Assembly (NCBI GenBank): GCA_029227035.1 | Contig: JAQXZD010000093.1 | Coordinates: 1 to 55,082, forward strand | Reading direction: 5' to 3' | Source: Lachnospiraceae bacterium | GTDB taxonomy: Bacteria > Bacillota > Clostridia > Lachnospirales > Lachnospiraceae | Length of the DNA: 55,082 bases | Shown here: positions 34,773 to 43,582 of the stretch, in pieces | How the letters are laid out: each line of letters opens with the position of its first letter | Position numbering within the stretch: the stretch's first letter is position 1 | Program-made: the position numbers and the translations under genes | The notes under the pieces: generated by a model | What the model was told of the DNA's origin: nothing | The model's database searches: none | What the model saw: only the letters and a program-made list of their open reading frames with translations

Positions 34773-36774
34773 AGGAAGAAAACTGTCTGAATGTCTGGCG
34801 GCGGCCGGGATTTCCCATACAATCTGTGTGGCTACGGAGTACGGAGAAGTGGTTTTAAAGGAGCATCCCCTTGCAAAGATTCACTGCGGACGAATGAATC
34901 AAAGTGAGATACGGGAATATATCAGAAACGGTCAATTCGCAGCGGTGGTAGATGCAACACATCCATATGCGGAAGTAATTACGGAAAATATACAAAAAGC
35001 AATGGAAGGACTGGACATTCCGTATTTGCGGTTAAAGAGAGACACAGAGGATGAGAGCACTTATCAGAAAATCACTTATTTTGAAAGCAATGAGGATTGC
35101 GCGAAAGCTCTGGAACAGATAGAAGGGAATATTCTTCTGACCACCGGGAGTAAAGAACTGGCGGTATATTGCTCAAATGAGAAAGTAAAACAAAGACTCT
35201 ATGTCAGAATACTTCCCGGAATGGACAGCCTGAAACTGTGTATGGAACAGGATATAATGGGAAAACAGATTCTGGCTTTGCAGGGACCGTTTACTACAGA
35301 GATGAATGAAGCTATGTTATGTCAGTATCAGATAAAATGTCTTGTGACCAAGAAAAGCGGCAGGACAGGCGGGTATCAGGAAAAAATTGATGCGGCAAAA
35401 AACCAGGATATACCGGTGTTTGTGGTTGGACAGGCGAAGCCGCAGAAAGGAGATTCTTTTGCGGAAGTCTGCCATAAACTGGAGGCGATTTGCGGACAGA
35501 CGATAAGAATAACGGATGGAATGGAAATTATACTGGCTGGTGTCGGTATGGGAAGCAGGGATTGCCTCACCATAGAAGTTCGCAAAGAAATTGAAAATGC
35601 GGACATTTTATTGGGGGCTAAGCGCATGATTGCGCCATATCAGCCCAAAGTGGAAAAACAACCATTTTATACGGCAAGCCGGATTATTCCGTATTTAAAA
35701 ACTTTACAGGAAGATGGCAGGGTTGTCATTCTTTTCTCCGGCGATAGCGGCTTTTACAGCGGATGTCAGAGTCTGTATCAGGCATTGCGGGAAGAAATAC
35801 AAGAGGGCAGGCTAAATGCAACAGTTCGCATTATGCCGGGAATTTCTTCGGTGGCATATCTTGCAGCAGGGATCGGGGAGTGTTATCAGGATGCAGACAT
35901 ATGCAGTATGCATGGAAAAAGCCTTATCAATCTGACCGAAAGAATCAGAAGCCATAAGAAGACGTTTCTTATCATGTCAGGGGTTCAGGATGTCAACAGA
36001 CTGGGAAACTTGTTAGCAGATGCCGGATTACAGGACTGTGAAATCTTTGTCGGCTATCAGCTATCCTATCCTGAACAGAAAATCAGGAACATGACTCCGA
36101 AAGAATGTATGGAATTGGAGGAAGAAGGCTTATATTGTTGTTGCATTAAGAATCCTTGTGCTGTAAAAAAGAAATTAACCCATGGAAAAGCAGATGCAGA
36201 CTTTATCAGGGATAAAGTGCCCATGACAAAAGAAGAAGTACGGGAAGTCAGTATATGCAAGATGAACCTGCATCAGGGCGCTGTGGTATATGATATCGGA
36301 AGCGGGACAGGCTCTATCGCCGTTGAAACAGCGGCACTTTCGGATGATATTCAGGTGTTTGCAATCGAACAGAAGAAAGAAGCGGTTTCGCTTATAAAAC
36401 AAAACAGAGAGAAGTTTGGGCTTGAAAACATCGAAGTGGTAGAAGCATCAGCACCGGAAGGATTGACGGGACTGCCGGCACCTACCCATGCCTTTATAGG
36501 GGGAAGCGGCGGACACTTGAAAGAAATATTGTCGGCTCTGTATCAAAGGAATCCCGGGATGCGGGTTGTCATCAATGCAATCAGCATGGAAACCATCTGT
36601 GAAATAAGAGAGATATTGTCCGGATATCCGATAGAGGGGGAAGAAATCGTACAGATGCAGGTCAGCAGAGCGAAGACTGCAGGAAATTATCATCTGATGC
36701 AGGCAGAAAATCCGGTATGGATATGCGCTTTTAACTTTTTTAAGTCTGAACAGGCAGAAAGGGGAACACAATGA
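34738..36774 (+). CDS. Fused precorrin-6A reductase, C5/C15-methyltransferase (CbiJ-CbiE-CbiT)
   Basis: One 678-residue protein joins three enzymes. Residues 1-255 are CbiJ (LIFAGTTEGRKLSE, DATHPYAEVI, LALQGPFTTEMN). Residues 262-460 are the methylase CbiE (IILAGVGMGSRDCLT, FSGDSGFYSGC, IMPGISSVAYLAA). Residues 480-678 are the decarboxylating methyltransferase CbiT (VPMTKEEVR, YDIGSGTGSIAVE, AFIGGSGGHLKEI). CbiE-CbiT fusions are common as CobL; the added reductase makes three successive late steps one polypeptide. The start is TTG at 34738 with GAGGG seven bases before it, inside cbiH. Confidence 0.93.
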   Translation: MKKILIFAGTTEGRKLSECLAAAGISHTICVATEYGEVVLKEHPLAKIHCGRMNQSEIREYIRNGQFAAVVDATHPYAEVITENIQKAMEGLDIPYLRLKRDTEDESTYQKITYFESNEDCAKALEQIEGNILLTTGSKELAVYCSNEKVKQRLYVRILPGMDSLKLCMEQDIMGKQILALQGPFTTEMNEAMLCQYQIKCLVTKKSGRTGGYQEKIDAAKNQDIPVFVVGQAKPQKGDSFAEVCHKLEAICGQTIRITDGMEIILAGVGMGSRDCLTIEVRKEIENADILLGAKRMIAPYQPKVEKQPFYTASRIIPYLKTLQEDGRVVILFSGDSGFYSGCQSLYQALREEIQEGRLNATVRIMPGISSVAYLAAGIGECYQDADICSMHGKSLINLTERIRSHKKTFLIMSGVQDVNRLGNLLADAGLQDCEIFVGYQLSYPEQKIRNMTPKECMELEEEGLYCCCIKNPCAVKKKLTHGKADADFIRDKVPMTKEEVREVSICKMNLHQGAVVYDIGSGTGSIAVETAALSDDIQVFAIEQKKEAVSLIKQNREKFGLENIEVVEASAPEGLTGLPAPTHAFIGGSGGHLKEILSALYQRNPGMRVVINAISMETICEIREILSGYPIEGEEIVQMQVSRAKTAGNYHLMQAENPVWICAFNFFKSEQAERGTQ

Positions 36775-38153
36775 AGCTGAATCGAATCATGATTGCGGCA
36801 CCGAAAAGCGGAAGTGGAAAAACGACAATTACCTGTGCACTGTTACAGGCACTTAAGGATGCCGGAAAAAGTGTTGTTTCCTATAAATGTGGTCCTGACT
36901 ATATTGATCCGATGTTTCACCGGAAGGTAATTGATATTCCTGCTAAAAACCTGGATACTTTTTTTTCAGGGGAGGAAGAAACGAAAAGACTTTTTCTAAA
37001 AAATCGAACGGAAGCAGATTTTGTGGTGATAGAGGGAGTTATGGGCTTGTATGACGGGCTTGGTGGAGTCCGGGAGGAAGGTTCTTCCTATCATCTGGCA
37101 AAGGTGACAGGAACCCCTATTATTCTGGTGGTGGATGCCAAAGGGATGGGGCGGTCAGTCATTCCGCTGATTGCGGGATTTCTGGCATATGATAAGGAAC
37201 ATCTGATTCAGGGAGTGATTTTAAACCGGATGTCCGGATCCTGTTATGAAACAATCAGACCTTTGGCGGAAGAGGAACTGGGAATTTGTGTGCTTGGATA
37301 TTTTTCGGAGAATCGGAAACTTCATATAGAAAGCAGGCATCTGGGACTTATGATGCCGAGTGAACTGGATGATATAAAAGCGCAGATACAGATGGCATCC
37401 GGGGAATTGCAAAAGAATGTTTCGATAGAACGAATCGCACAGATTGCAGAAAATGCCGGAGAATTGGAATGCCATGCATCAAATTTATCGGAAGTGGATT
37501 ATTTCAGGGAGGGGGAAGCTCTTGTGATTGCTGTTGCAAAAGACGAAGCGTTTTGTTTTTATTATGAGGATAACCTTACACTCCTACAGGACTATGGTGC
37601 CGAAATTGTGTATTTTTCTCCGCTTCATGACCAGAAAATTCCAAAGAATTGTCAGGGGATTTTATTGGGAGGAGGTTATCCGGAATTATATCTGGAGAAA
37701 CTTTCCCGCAATGAAAGCATGAAAGAATCCATCCGAAAAGCAATCTCTGATCATATGCCGGTAATTGCGGAGTGTGGCGGTTTTATGTATCTTCATAAAG
37801 AAATCACAGATGCGAAGGGGATAACTTATGAAATGGTTGGAGCATTGGATGGAAGCTGTGTCTATACAGGAAAGCTGGTAAGATTTGGGTATATTGAATT
37901 AAATGAGAGGCGAAGTAACTTTTTACCGGAAGGGACAAAAATAAGAGGGCATGAATTTCATTATTTTGACAGCAATTGTAATGGAGAAGATGTGGTTGCC
38001 AAAAAGCCGGTAACCGGAAGAGAGTATGCTTGTGTCATCGACAGAGAGAATTGCTGGCTGGGATTTCCTCATCTGTATTATCCGTCGAATCCGGAGTTTG
38101 TTCGGAACTATGTGGGGAAAGCGTATGAGTATATGAGAAGGAAGAGAGGATAA
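36771..38153 (+). CDS. cbiA: Cobyrinate a,c-diamide synthase
   Basis: CbiA amidates the a and c side chains of cobyrinate. The 460-residue protein has the ATP-domain P-loop APKSGSGKTTITCAL, KCGPDYIDPMFH, and a glutamine amidotransferase end with Cys in AECGGFMYLHKEI and His in GHEFHYFD. The start overlaps the previous stop (ATGA). Confidence 0.95.
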   Translation: MKLNRIMIAAPKSGSGKTTITCALLQALKDAGKSVVSYKCGPDYIDPMFHRKVIDIPAKNLDTFFSGEEETKRLFLKNRTEADFVVIEGVMGLYDGLGGVREEGSSYHLAKVTGTPIILVVDAKGMGRSVIPLIAGFLAYDKEHLIQGVILNRMSGSCYETIRPLAEEELGICVLGYFSENRKLHIESRHLGLMMPSELDDIKAQIQMASGELQKNVSIERIAQIAENAGELECHASNLSEVDYFREGEALVIAVAKDEAFCFYYEDNLTLLQDYGAEIVYFSPLHDQKIPKNCQGILLGGGYPELYLEKLSRNESMKESIRKAISDHMPVIAECGGFMYLHKEITDAKGITYEMVGALDGSCVYTGKLVRFGYIELNERRSNFLPEGTKIRGHEFHYFDSNCNGEDVVAKKPVTGREYACVIDRENCWLGFPHLYYPSNPEFVRNYVGKAYEYMRRKRG

Positions 38154-38157
38154 GTAT

Positions 38158-38403
38158 ATGGAAAATTCACATCGATTTTTTGAAAATAGAGAGTGCAAAT
38201 ATTTTCCCTGTCATGAGGGGGTGGAAGAGTTAAATTGCCTGTTTTGTTATTGCCCGATGTACCTGATAGAAACTTGCCCGGGAAATCCATATTTTATTGA
38301 AAAGGAAGGAAAGAGAATCAAAGTATGTAAGGACTGTACCTTTCCGCATCAATCGCAGAATTATGACACCGTAATACGGATATTGAAAGAGGGGATCAAA
38401 TGA
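38158..38403 (+). CDS. Cysteine-rich small-domain protein
   Basis: The 81-residue protein has nine Cys, including CKYFPCHEG, CLFCYCPMY, ETCPGNP and VCKDCTFPH, which is the pattern of the Cys-rich small domain found at the ends of clostridial cobalamin operons. It could bind a metal such as zinc or cobalt, or an Fe-S cluster. It is the last gene of the riboswitch-led run, four bases after cbiA. Its biochemical role is unknown. Confidence 0.85.
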   Translation: MENSHRFFENRECKYFPCHEGVEELNCLFCYCPMYLIETCPGNPYFIEKEGKRIKVCKDCTFPHQSQNYDTVIRILKEGIK

Positions 38404-38449
38404 CATTACAGTGTATTGTTCATAACGTGTGAAAACTTCGACATTCGGA

Positions 38450-38478
38450 TTGTGAAATTGTTGCTTTTATGCTATGCT
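38450..38478 (+). promoter_or_regulatory. Promoter of the DUF3990 module
   Basis: TTGTGA (38450-38455) and TATGCT (38473-38478) are 17 bases apart. About 80 bases follow before the DUF3990 start. Confidence 0.5.
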
Positions 38479-38559
38479 TGGACTACAAAAGTTAACTATA
38501 AACCATTGTAGGACGGATGATATCGTAGAAATTGAAAAAGACAATGGGGGATTGTAAAA

Positions 38560-39213
38560 ATGGGAAAACTGATTTTGTATCATGGAACGCCTGATGAAGT
38601 TATACGACCGGTTTTCGGGCGTGGAAATGAAAAGCATGACTATGGAAGAGGATTTTATTTGACCGAAAATGTTGAACTGGCAAAGGAATGGGCAGTTTGT
38701 AGGCCAAATGATACAAATGGTTGGGTGCATAAGTTTGAACTAGATACAGAAGGTTTGAAAATATTAGATTTTCAAGAACATAATGTACTTGTTTGGCTGG
38801 CCGAGCTGATGAAACATAGGGACGCTGCCGACTCAAAACGTTACCGTATGTTGGCAGGTAAGTTTATTGAACGGTATGGCATTGATACCTCTGCGTTTGA
38901 TGTTATCAAAGGTTGGGGAGCCAATGCTTCCTATTTTTACATCGCAAAGGAATTTGTGCGCGATAACATTGATGTGGATATATTGGAGGAGCTTCTGGCT
39001 TTGGGAGGTCTTGGAATCCAATATTGTATTAAGTCCGAAAAGGCATATGAACAGCTCATTGAGGTTCAGGACAGCCTGCTTACTGTTGAATATGTCGAGT
39101 TCAACAATAAGTTCAATCAGCGTGATATATCAGCAAGAAAGAAAATGAGAGAGCTTGTTGATTCCGATAAAAATAAAGTAACTAAGGTGTTCAGCACGCT
39201 TGTGGAGAGGTGA
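38560..39213 (+). CDS. DUF3990 ART-like protein, putative ADP-ribosyltransferase toxin
   Basis: The 217-residue protein has the DUF3990 core: LILYHGTPDEVIRPVFGRG, then YGRGFYLTENVELAKEWA, matching the H-Y motif positions of ADP-ribosyltransferase folds. A later FIERYGIDTSAFDVIKGWGANASYFYIAKEFV block is also usual in this family. GGGGGATTGTAAAA precedes the start. The following small gene starts at its stop codon. DUF3990 genes occur in mobile islands and are suspected toxins. Catalytic activity is inferred from the fold, not seen. Confidence 0.75.
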   Translation: MGKLILYHGTPDEVIRPVFGRGNEKHDYGRGFYLTENVELAKEWAVCRPNDTNGWVHKFELDTEGLKILDFQEHNVLVWLAELMKHRDAADSKRYRMLAGKFIERYGIDTSAFDVIKGWGANASYFYIAKEFVRDNIDVDILEELLALGGLGIQYCIKSEKAYEQLIEVQDSLLTVEYVEFNNKFNQRDISARKKMRELVDSDKNKVTKVFSTLVER

Positions 39214-39218
39214 TGATT

Positions 39219-39635
39219 ATGAGAGCTTATCCGGAAGAATATTTGAATGATGTAGTGGAAAATCAAGGAAAGCTGTTTGATTTTGTGGCTCAAACATTTC
39301 CTGATAAGGATACAGAGGATTTTATTATCACATATATGTCGGGTAAAACAAGAAAAAGTATTGACGAAGCAAAAGCCTATGTCAATACAATGACAGCAAA
39401 GGAATTATGGGATTATTTCTGCAAAACGGAAAAATATACGTTAAAGTCCGGCAAGGCTCTTGCCGGATTTATGCCGGATTGGTTAGGAGAATTTTATGCT
39501 TATTATCAATGGTATTATAATATTTCGAGCATGGAAGTAATCAAAAGAGTTCCAATTGATTTCCTGAAAAAGGCCTACTACGGACTCCATGATCTTGAAC
39601 TTGAACTGGCGGTAAAAAAAGTGGGTGAGGAATAA
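39219..39635 (+). CDS. Helical partner protein of the DUF3990 gene
   Basis: The 138-residue acidic helical protein (AYPEEYLNDVVENQGKLFDF at the start, later FMPDWLGEFYAYYQWYYNISS) is coupled to the DUF3990 gene: GGAGAGG lies in the end of that gene and the ATG at 39219 is 8 bases after it. In-frame starts at 39210 and 39213 are too close to that site. Position and co-expression suggest an antitoxin or a target-recruiting partner. No family is firmly recognised. Confidence 0.65.
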   Translation: MRAYPEEYLNDVVENQGKLFDFVAQTFPDKDTEDFIITYMSGKTRKSIDEAKAYVNTMTAKELWDYFCKTEKYTLKSGKALAGFMPDWLGEFYAYYQWYYNISSMEVIKRVPIDFLKKAYYGLHDLELELAVKKVGEE

Positions 39636-39689
39636 CGAAAGTCGCGGCTCGGATACACATAGATGAGTTACATTGAAAGAAGGGGCTAG

Positions 39690-40598
39690 ATGACATTACA
39701 ACAGTTGAAATATGTGATAACAGTAGCGGAGGCAGGAACCATTACAGAGGCGGCGGAAAAGCTGTACATTTCCCAACCGAGCCTGACCAATGCGATTCAC
39801 GAACTGGAAAAAGAAATGAATATACAGATTTTCAACAGAACCAATAAGGGAATCAGTATATCCAAAGAGGGGGAAGTTTTTCTGGGATATGCCAGACAGG
39901 TATTGGAACAGGTGGTAATTCTGGAAGATAAATACAAAGGCAGTGGCGGTGGAAAGAAGCAGTTTTGTGTATCCACGCAGCACTATTCCTTTGCCGTGAA
40001 TGCGTTTGTGGATCTGATTAAGAAATACGGGCAGGACGAATATGATTTCAGTCTGAGAGAGACACAGACCTATGAAATTATAGAAGATGTGGCAAAAATG
40101 AAAAGTGAAATAGGTATCCTGTTTCTGAACAGCTTCAATGAAGCAGTAATCAATAAAATTTTGAAGTCTCATGAGCTGGAGTTCCATCAGCTTTTTGTTG
40201 CAAAACCTCATGTGTTTATCAGCAGAAATCATCCTCTTGCAGGAAAAACCATGATAACCAACGAGGAACTGGAACCGTATCCGTATCTGTCGTTTGAACA
40301 GGGAGAGCATAATTCTTTTTATTTTTCAGAAGAAATTTTTTCACCTTCGGAGCGAAAGAAAAATATCCGGGTACGGGACAGGGCAACTCTGTTTAACCTT
40401 TTAATCGGGCTGAACGGATACACGGTGTGCAGTGGCATCATTGACCGAAAATTGAATGGGAAAGATATTATTGCCGTGCCACTGGCAGAGGAAAGTGATA
40501 TGCGCATTGGCTATATTACTCACAGGAAAGGGCTGATCAGCAGGCTGGGGAATACGTATCTGGAATTCTTAAAGAAGTACACATATAGTGATTTGTAA
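39690..40598 (+). CDS. LysR-family transcriptional regulator
   Basis: The 302-residue protein has an N-terminal winged HTH (GTITEAAEKLYISQPSLTNAIHELEKEM) and a complete effector-binding domain ending LEFLKKYTYSDL. GAAGGGGCTAG precedes the start. Its first 11 bases, ATGACATTACA, also occur directly at the end of the cobalamin operon at 38400. Candidate targets include metE, about 3 kb downstream, as LysR regulators such as MetR and CmbR-type proteins control methionine genes, but no matching site was found there. Confidence 0.9.
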   Translation: MTLQQLKYVITVAEAGTITEAAEKLYISQPSLTNAIHELEKEMNIQIFNRTNKGISISKEGEVFLGYARQVLEQVVILEDKYKGSGGGKKQFCVSTQHYSFAVNAFVDLIKKYGQDEYDFSLRETQTYEIIEDVAKMKSEIGILFLNSFNEAVINKILKSHELEFHQLFVAKPHVFISRNHPLAGKTMITNEELEPYPYLSFEQGEHNSFYFSEEIFSPSERKKNIRVRDRATLFNLLIGLNGYTVCSGIIDRKLNGKDIIAVPLAEESDMRIGYITHRKGLISRLGNTYLEFLKKYTYSDL

Positions 40599-40641
40599 TA
40601 GGGAACTTTATTATTGTAAAATATAAAAAAGTTCCCTATTA
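40596..40641 (+). terminator. Perfect 14-bp inverted repeat after the LysR gene
   Basis: TAATAGGGAACTTT (40596-40609) and AAAGTTCCCTATTA (40628-40641) are exact inverted copies with an 18-base AT-rich loop. The left arm covers the LysR stop codon. There is no T run downstream, so it could be a terminator of unusual form or a protein binding site. Confidence 0.55.
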
Positions 40642-40653
40642 GTAATTCGATTT

Positions 40654-40706
40654 ATGGGGATTTGAGCGGAAAAAGCGTTTACATGAATGGGGATTTGCGC
40701 TATACT
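40654..40706 (+). promoter_or_regulatory. Promoter with direct repeats for the DUF4143 ATPase gene
   Basis: TTTACA (40678-40683) and TATACT (40701-40706) are 17 bases apart. ATGGGGATTTG occurs at 40654-40664 and 40687-40697, 33 bases apart, with the second copy in the promoter spacer. This is compatible with a regulator binding the same DNA face. Confidence 0.65.
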
Positions 40707-40729
40707 GTCATCTGAGAGGTGATTTTATT

Positions 40730-42076
40730 ATGGAAAATGGCGTATTTAGAAGAAAAATATATAATGAAATACGAGAGTGGAAAGACAGGTACAGTGATAA
40801 ATACGCGCTTTTGATAAAGGGGGCACGGCGTGTTGGAAAGTCTACTATAGCAGAGGAATTTGCAAAGAATGAATTCAAATCTTATATTCTTATTGATTTT
40901 GCTCATACCAGCAAAGAAATCATAGAATTGTTTGATGACACATACAATTTGGATTTTTTCTTTTTGCAATTACAACAGTTGACGGGAACCAGATTATACG
41001 AGAAAGATTCTGTTATTATATTTGATGAAGTCCAGCTCCTTCCAAAGGCTAGGCAGGCAATTAAGTACCTTGTAGCGGATGGAAGATATAAATATATTGA
41101 AACAGGATCACTTTTATCAATAAGAAAGAATACAAAGGATATTTTGATTCCAAGTGAAGAACATAAAATATCAATGTATCCCATGGATTTTGAAGAGTTT
41201 TTGTGGGCGGTTGGCGATGAAGTAACTGCTGACACAATAAAGATGCTTTATAAAAATAAAAAATCTGCCGGGAATACAATGCATAGAAATTTGATGCGTA
41301 TTTTCAGATTGTATATGCTTGTTGGCGGAATGCCGCAGGCAATAGAAACCTATGTGGAACAAAATAATCTTCAGGCGGTGGATGAAACCAAAAGAGAAAT
41401 CATTGATTTGTATGAGGAGGATTTTGTCAAGATTGATGGGACTGGATTAGCTGCTGATATATATGATGCGATACCGGCAAATCTTAGTGGTAATGCATCA
41501 AGATATGTTTTAGCAAATGCCAGAGAAGGAACAAGGTCGGAGCAGGTACGTGAATTAATCCCGGATATGCTTAGCTCTTTTACCGTAAATATTGCTAATC
41601 GCGCAAATGATCCGGGAGTGGGAATGTCATTAACAAAAGATTTAGGGCGATATAAATTATTTGCATCTGATACAGGATTGTTTGTGACACTGGTATTTAA
41701 GGATAAAAACTATACTGAAAATGTGATATACAACAAACTTCTCTCAGATAAACTTGATGCCAATTTAGGATATCTATATGAAAATGTCGTGGCACAGATG
41801 TTAATAGCAAAAGGTAATAACTTGTTTTATTATACGATGGAAAGTGATACGTCGCATCATTTATATGAAATCGATTTTTTGCTTTCAAAAGGAGATAAGA
41901 TTAGTCCCATTGAGGTAAAGTCCGGCAATTATAGAAGCCATAAATCATTAGATGTTTTTTGCGATAAATTTGGTGGTCGTATAAAGGAAAAATATGTAGT
42001 TCATACAAAAGACTATAAATGGGAAAAAGGTATTCATTATATTCCGGTATACATGGTGCCGTTTTTAGAGCAATGA
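40730..42076 (+). CDS. AAA_14/DUF4143 ATPase
   Basis: The 448-residue protein has Walker A KGARRVGKSTIAEEF near residue 30, Walker B SVIIFDEVQLLPKAR near residue 96 and the sensor TGSLLSIRKN, then the PMDFEEFLWA motif of this family. The C-terminal DUF4143 part has YEIDFLLSKGDKISPIEVKSG, a D...ExK nuclease-like core. Such ATPases are frequent in gut Firmicutes and Bacteroidetes, and often mobile. Function unknown. AGAGGTGATTTTATT precedes the start. The nuclease-like gene behind it starts 29 bases after the stop. Confidence 0.88.
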   Translation: MENGVFRRKIYNEIREWKDRYSDKYALLIKGARRVGKSTIAEEFAKNEFKSYILIDFAHTSKEIIELFDDTYNLDFFFLQLQQLTGTRLYEKDSVIIFDEVQLLPKARQAIKYLVADGRYKYIETGSLLSIRKNTKDILIPSEEHKISMYPMDFEEFLWAVGDEVTADTIKMLYKNKKSAGNTMHRNLMRIFRLYMLVGGMPQAIETYVEQNNLQAVDETKREIIDLYEEDFVKIDGTGLAADIYDAIPANLSGNASRYVLANAREGTRSEQVRELIPDMLSSFTVNIANRANDPGVGMSLTKDLGRYKLFASDTGLFVTLVFKDKNYTENVIYNKLLSDKLDANLGYLYENVVAQMLIAKGNNLFYYTMESDTSHHLYEIDFLLSKGDKISPIEVKSGNYRSHKSLDVFCDKFGGRIKEKYVVHTKDYKWEKGIHYIPVYMVPFLEQ

Positions 42077-42105
42077 ATGGTAGAAAAGAGTGAGAGGTGA
42101 TATAT

Positions 42106-43344
42106 ATGGAAGAACTCATAAAAGAAGCATCAGTCATTTTAGAAGCATATAGAAGAAAACGGGATCAAGACGGACTCGATTATAATATTTTTTCACTAAT
42201 GGATATGGAGCGGAATGAGGTAGAGACACATGAAAACATGATTTTTTCCATTTTGAATTATAGAACCAATTCAGAATTAAGTGCTGAATTTAAAAAGCAG
42301 TTCCTAAAAAGCATGGGCTTGCCTGAAAGTTATTTGAATGAGACATGGGTTGTAGAAAAAGAATACTATTTAGGCGAAAGAGAGCGAATTGATATATTTT
42401 TTCAAACAAAGGGAAGCAATCGAAAGTGTGTTGTAGTGGAATTAAAAGTGGATGCTTCAGATCAAAAGCGACAGTTAAAACGTTATGAGGACTGCGCGCG
42501 GACTAGATTTAAGGATTTTAGAATCATTTATTTGACAATAGATGGTAGAGAACCATCTGAGCAAAGTTATGAAGGCATCATGTATCCGGAAAAATTGTTC
42601 CGAAGCAGAAGTTTTGGAGAACATATAAAAGAATGGCTGGAATCCTGTATCAAAATTTGTTGGGAACGAGGGGTAGAAGCAAGTTTCATACAACAGTATT
42701 GGATATTGATTAAAAAGTTAACGGAGGAAGAAAGTGTGGAAGATAATATAGCCGGAATAATAAAAAGTAGTAACGATTTGAAAGCATGTTTGAGATTGGT
42801 TGATGCATTGTCTATCGTAAAGGGACAAATTTTATTTGATTTTATGGATGCAATTTACAAAGAATTGAAAAGGAAGAAGTGTAAATTTTTATATGATTAT
42901 TATGAATGTGCATTGGATTATTGTGGTAGTGGAAGTGAATGTCCGGAGTTTATTTGTAAAATTGCAGATTTTATTTCGAGAAATAAAACAATAACTTTAG
43001 CATTAGGTGTTACGGTGGACGTGTATGGATTATATTTTTATGTTGGATATTTCAATGAAAAAATTGAATTAATAAATAACGAGCAATTCAAAAAGAAAAA
43101 TCAAGGAATTAATCAACGGGTAGAGACTGCAATATCAACCACAATTGGAAAAGATATAAAATCTCATAGTTATGATTCTATCATCTATAAGTACATTTTA
43201 GATACTTCAAATCAGAGATATGACTTTAAACATTTCAATGATACATGTGCAGAATTAAAGGATACAGACGTATTGGAAAAAGAAGCAAAGCGTATAGCTG
43301 GGGAATTAGCATATTACATAAAAGAAATCAAAACAATGTTATAG
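42106..43344 (+). CDS. PD-(D/E)XK nuclease family protein (PDDEXK_4 type)
   Basis: The 412-residue protein has the nuclease core in its N-terminal third: an acidic helix with ETHENMIFSILNY, then RIDIFFQTKG (the D) and CVVVELKVDASDQKRQLKRYED (the ExK and a following helix). The rest is helical with no recognised domain. GAGAGGTGA lies 6 bases before the ATG at 42106, which is preferred to a GTG at 42097. It may form a pair with the preceding ATPase. A role in defence or DNA repair is possible but not shown. Confidence 0.8.
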   Translation: MEELIKEASVILEAYRRKRDQDGLDYNIFSLMDMERNEVETHENMIFSILNYRTNSELSAEFKKQFLKSMGLPESYLNETWVVEKEYYLGERERIDIFFQTKGSNRKCVVVELKVDASDQKRQLKRYEDCARTRFKDFRIIYLTIDGREPSEQSYEGIMYPEKLFRSRSFGEHIKEWLESCIKICWERGVEASFIQQYWILIKKLTEEESVEDNIAGIIKSSNDLKACLRLVDALSIVKGQILFDFMDAIYKELKRKKCKFLYDYYECALDYCGSGSECPEFICKIADFISRNKTITLALGVTVDVYGLYFYVGYFNEKIELINNEQFKKKNQGINQRVETAISTTIGKDIKSHSYDSIIYKYILDTSNQRYDFKHFNDTCAELKDTDVLEKEAKRIAGELAYYIKEIKTML

Positions 43345-43465
43345 AACCGTGAGAAAAACATGATTTCAATTAAGAAATTAACAAAGTACAGAAAACGTCC
43401 CGGTTATAAAATACAACAACAGAAACATTTTCTATAAAAGCAGGAAGAAAATAAAGTAATTTATG

Positions 43466-43507
43466 CAGGGCATCCATAGTTTCAAACTATGGGTGCCCTG
43501 TATTTTT
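43466..43507 (+). terminator. Strong intrinsic terminator before metE
   Basis: CAGGGCATCCATAGTTT and AAACTATGGGTGCCCTG pair over 17 positions with one T-G pair, and TATTTTT follows. It ends transcription of the nuclease gene. The metE promoter lies just after it, so it need not be an attenuator. Confidence 0.85.
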
Positions 43508-43513
43508 ATGTAT

Positions 43514-43542
43514 TATACAAGAAATTTAGAACAAATTATAAT
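43514..43542 (+). promoter_or_regulatory. Probable metE promoter
   Basis: TATACA (43514-43519) and TATAAT (43537-43542) are 17 bases apart. The implied leader is only about 30 bases, with no S-box, T-box or cobalamin riboswitch. Confidence 0.55.
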
Positions 43543-43582
43543 AAAAAAACAAAAAACTATGATTTATTATTTGGAGGACGCT

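Noticed and set aside
43360-43437. 25-codon ORF between the nuclease gene and metE as a possible leader peptide
   Set aside because: No Met-rich run, no good ribosome binding site, and the metE promoter appears to lie after the terminator.
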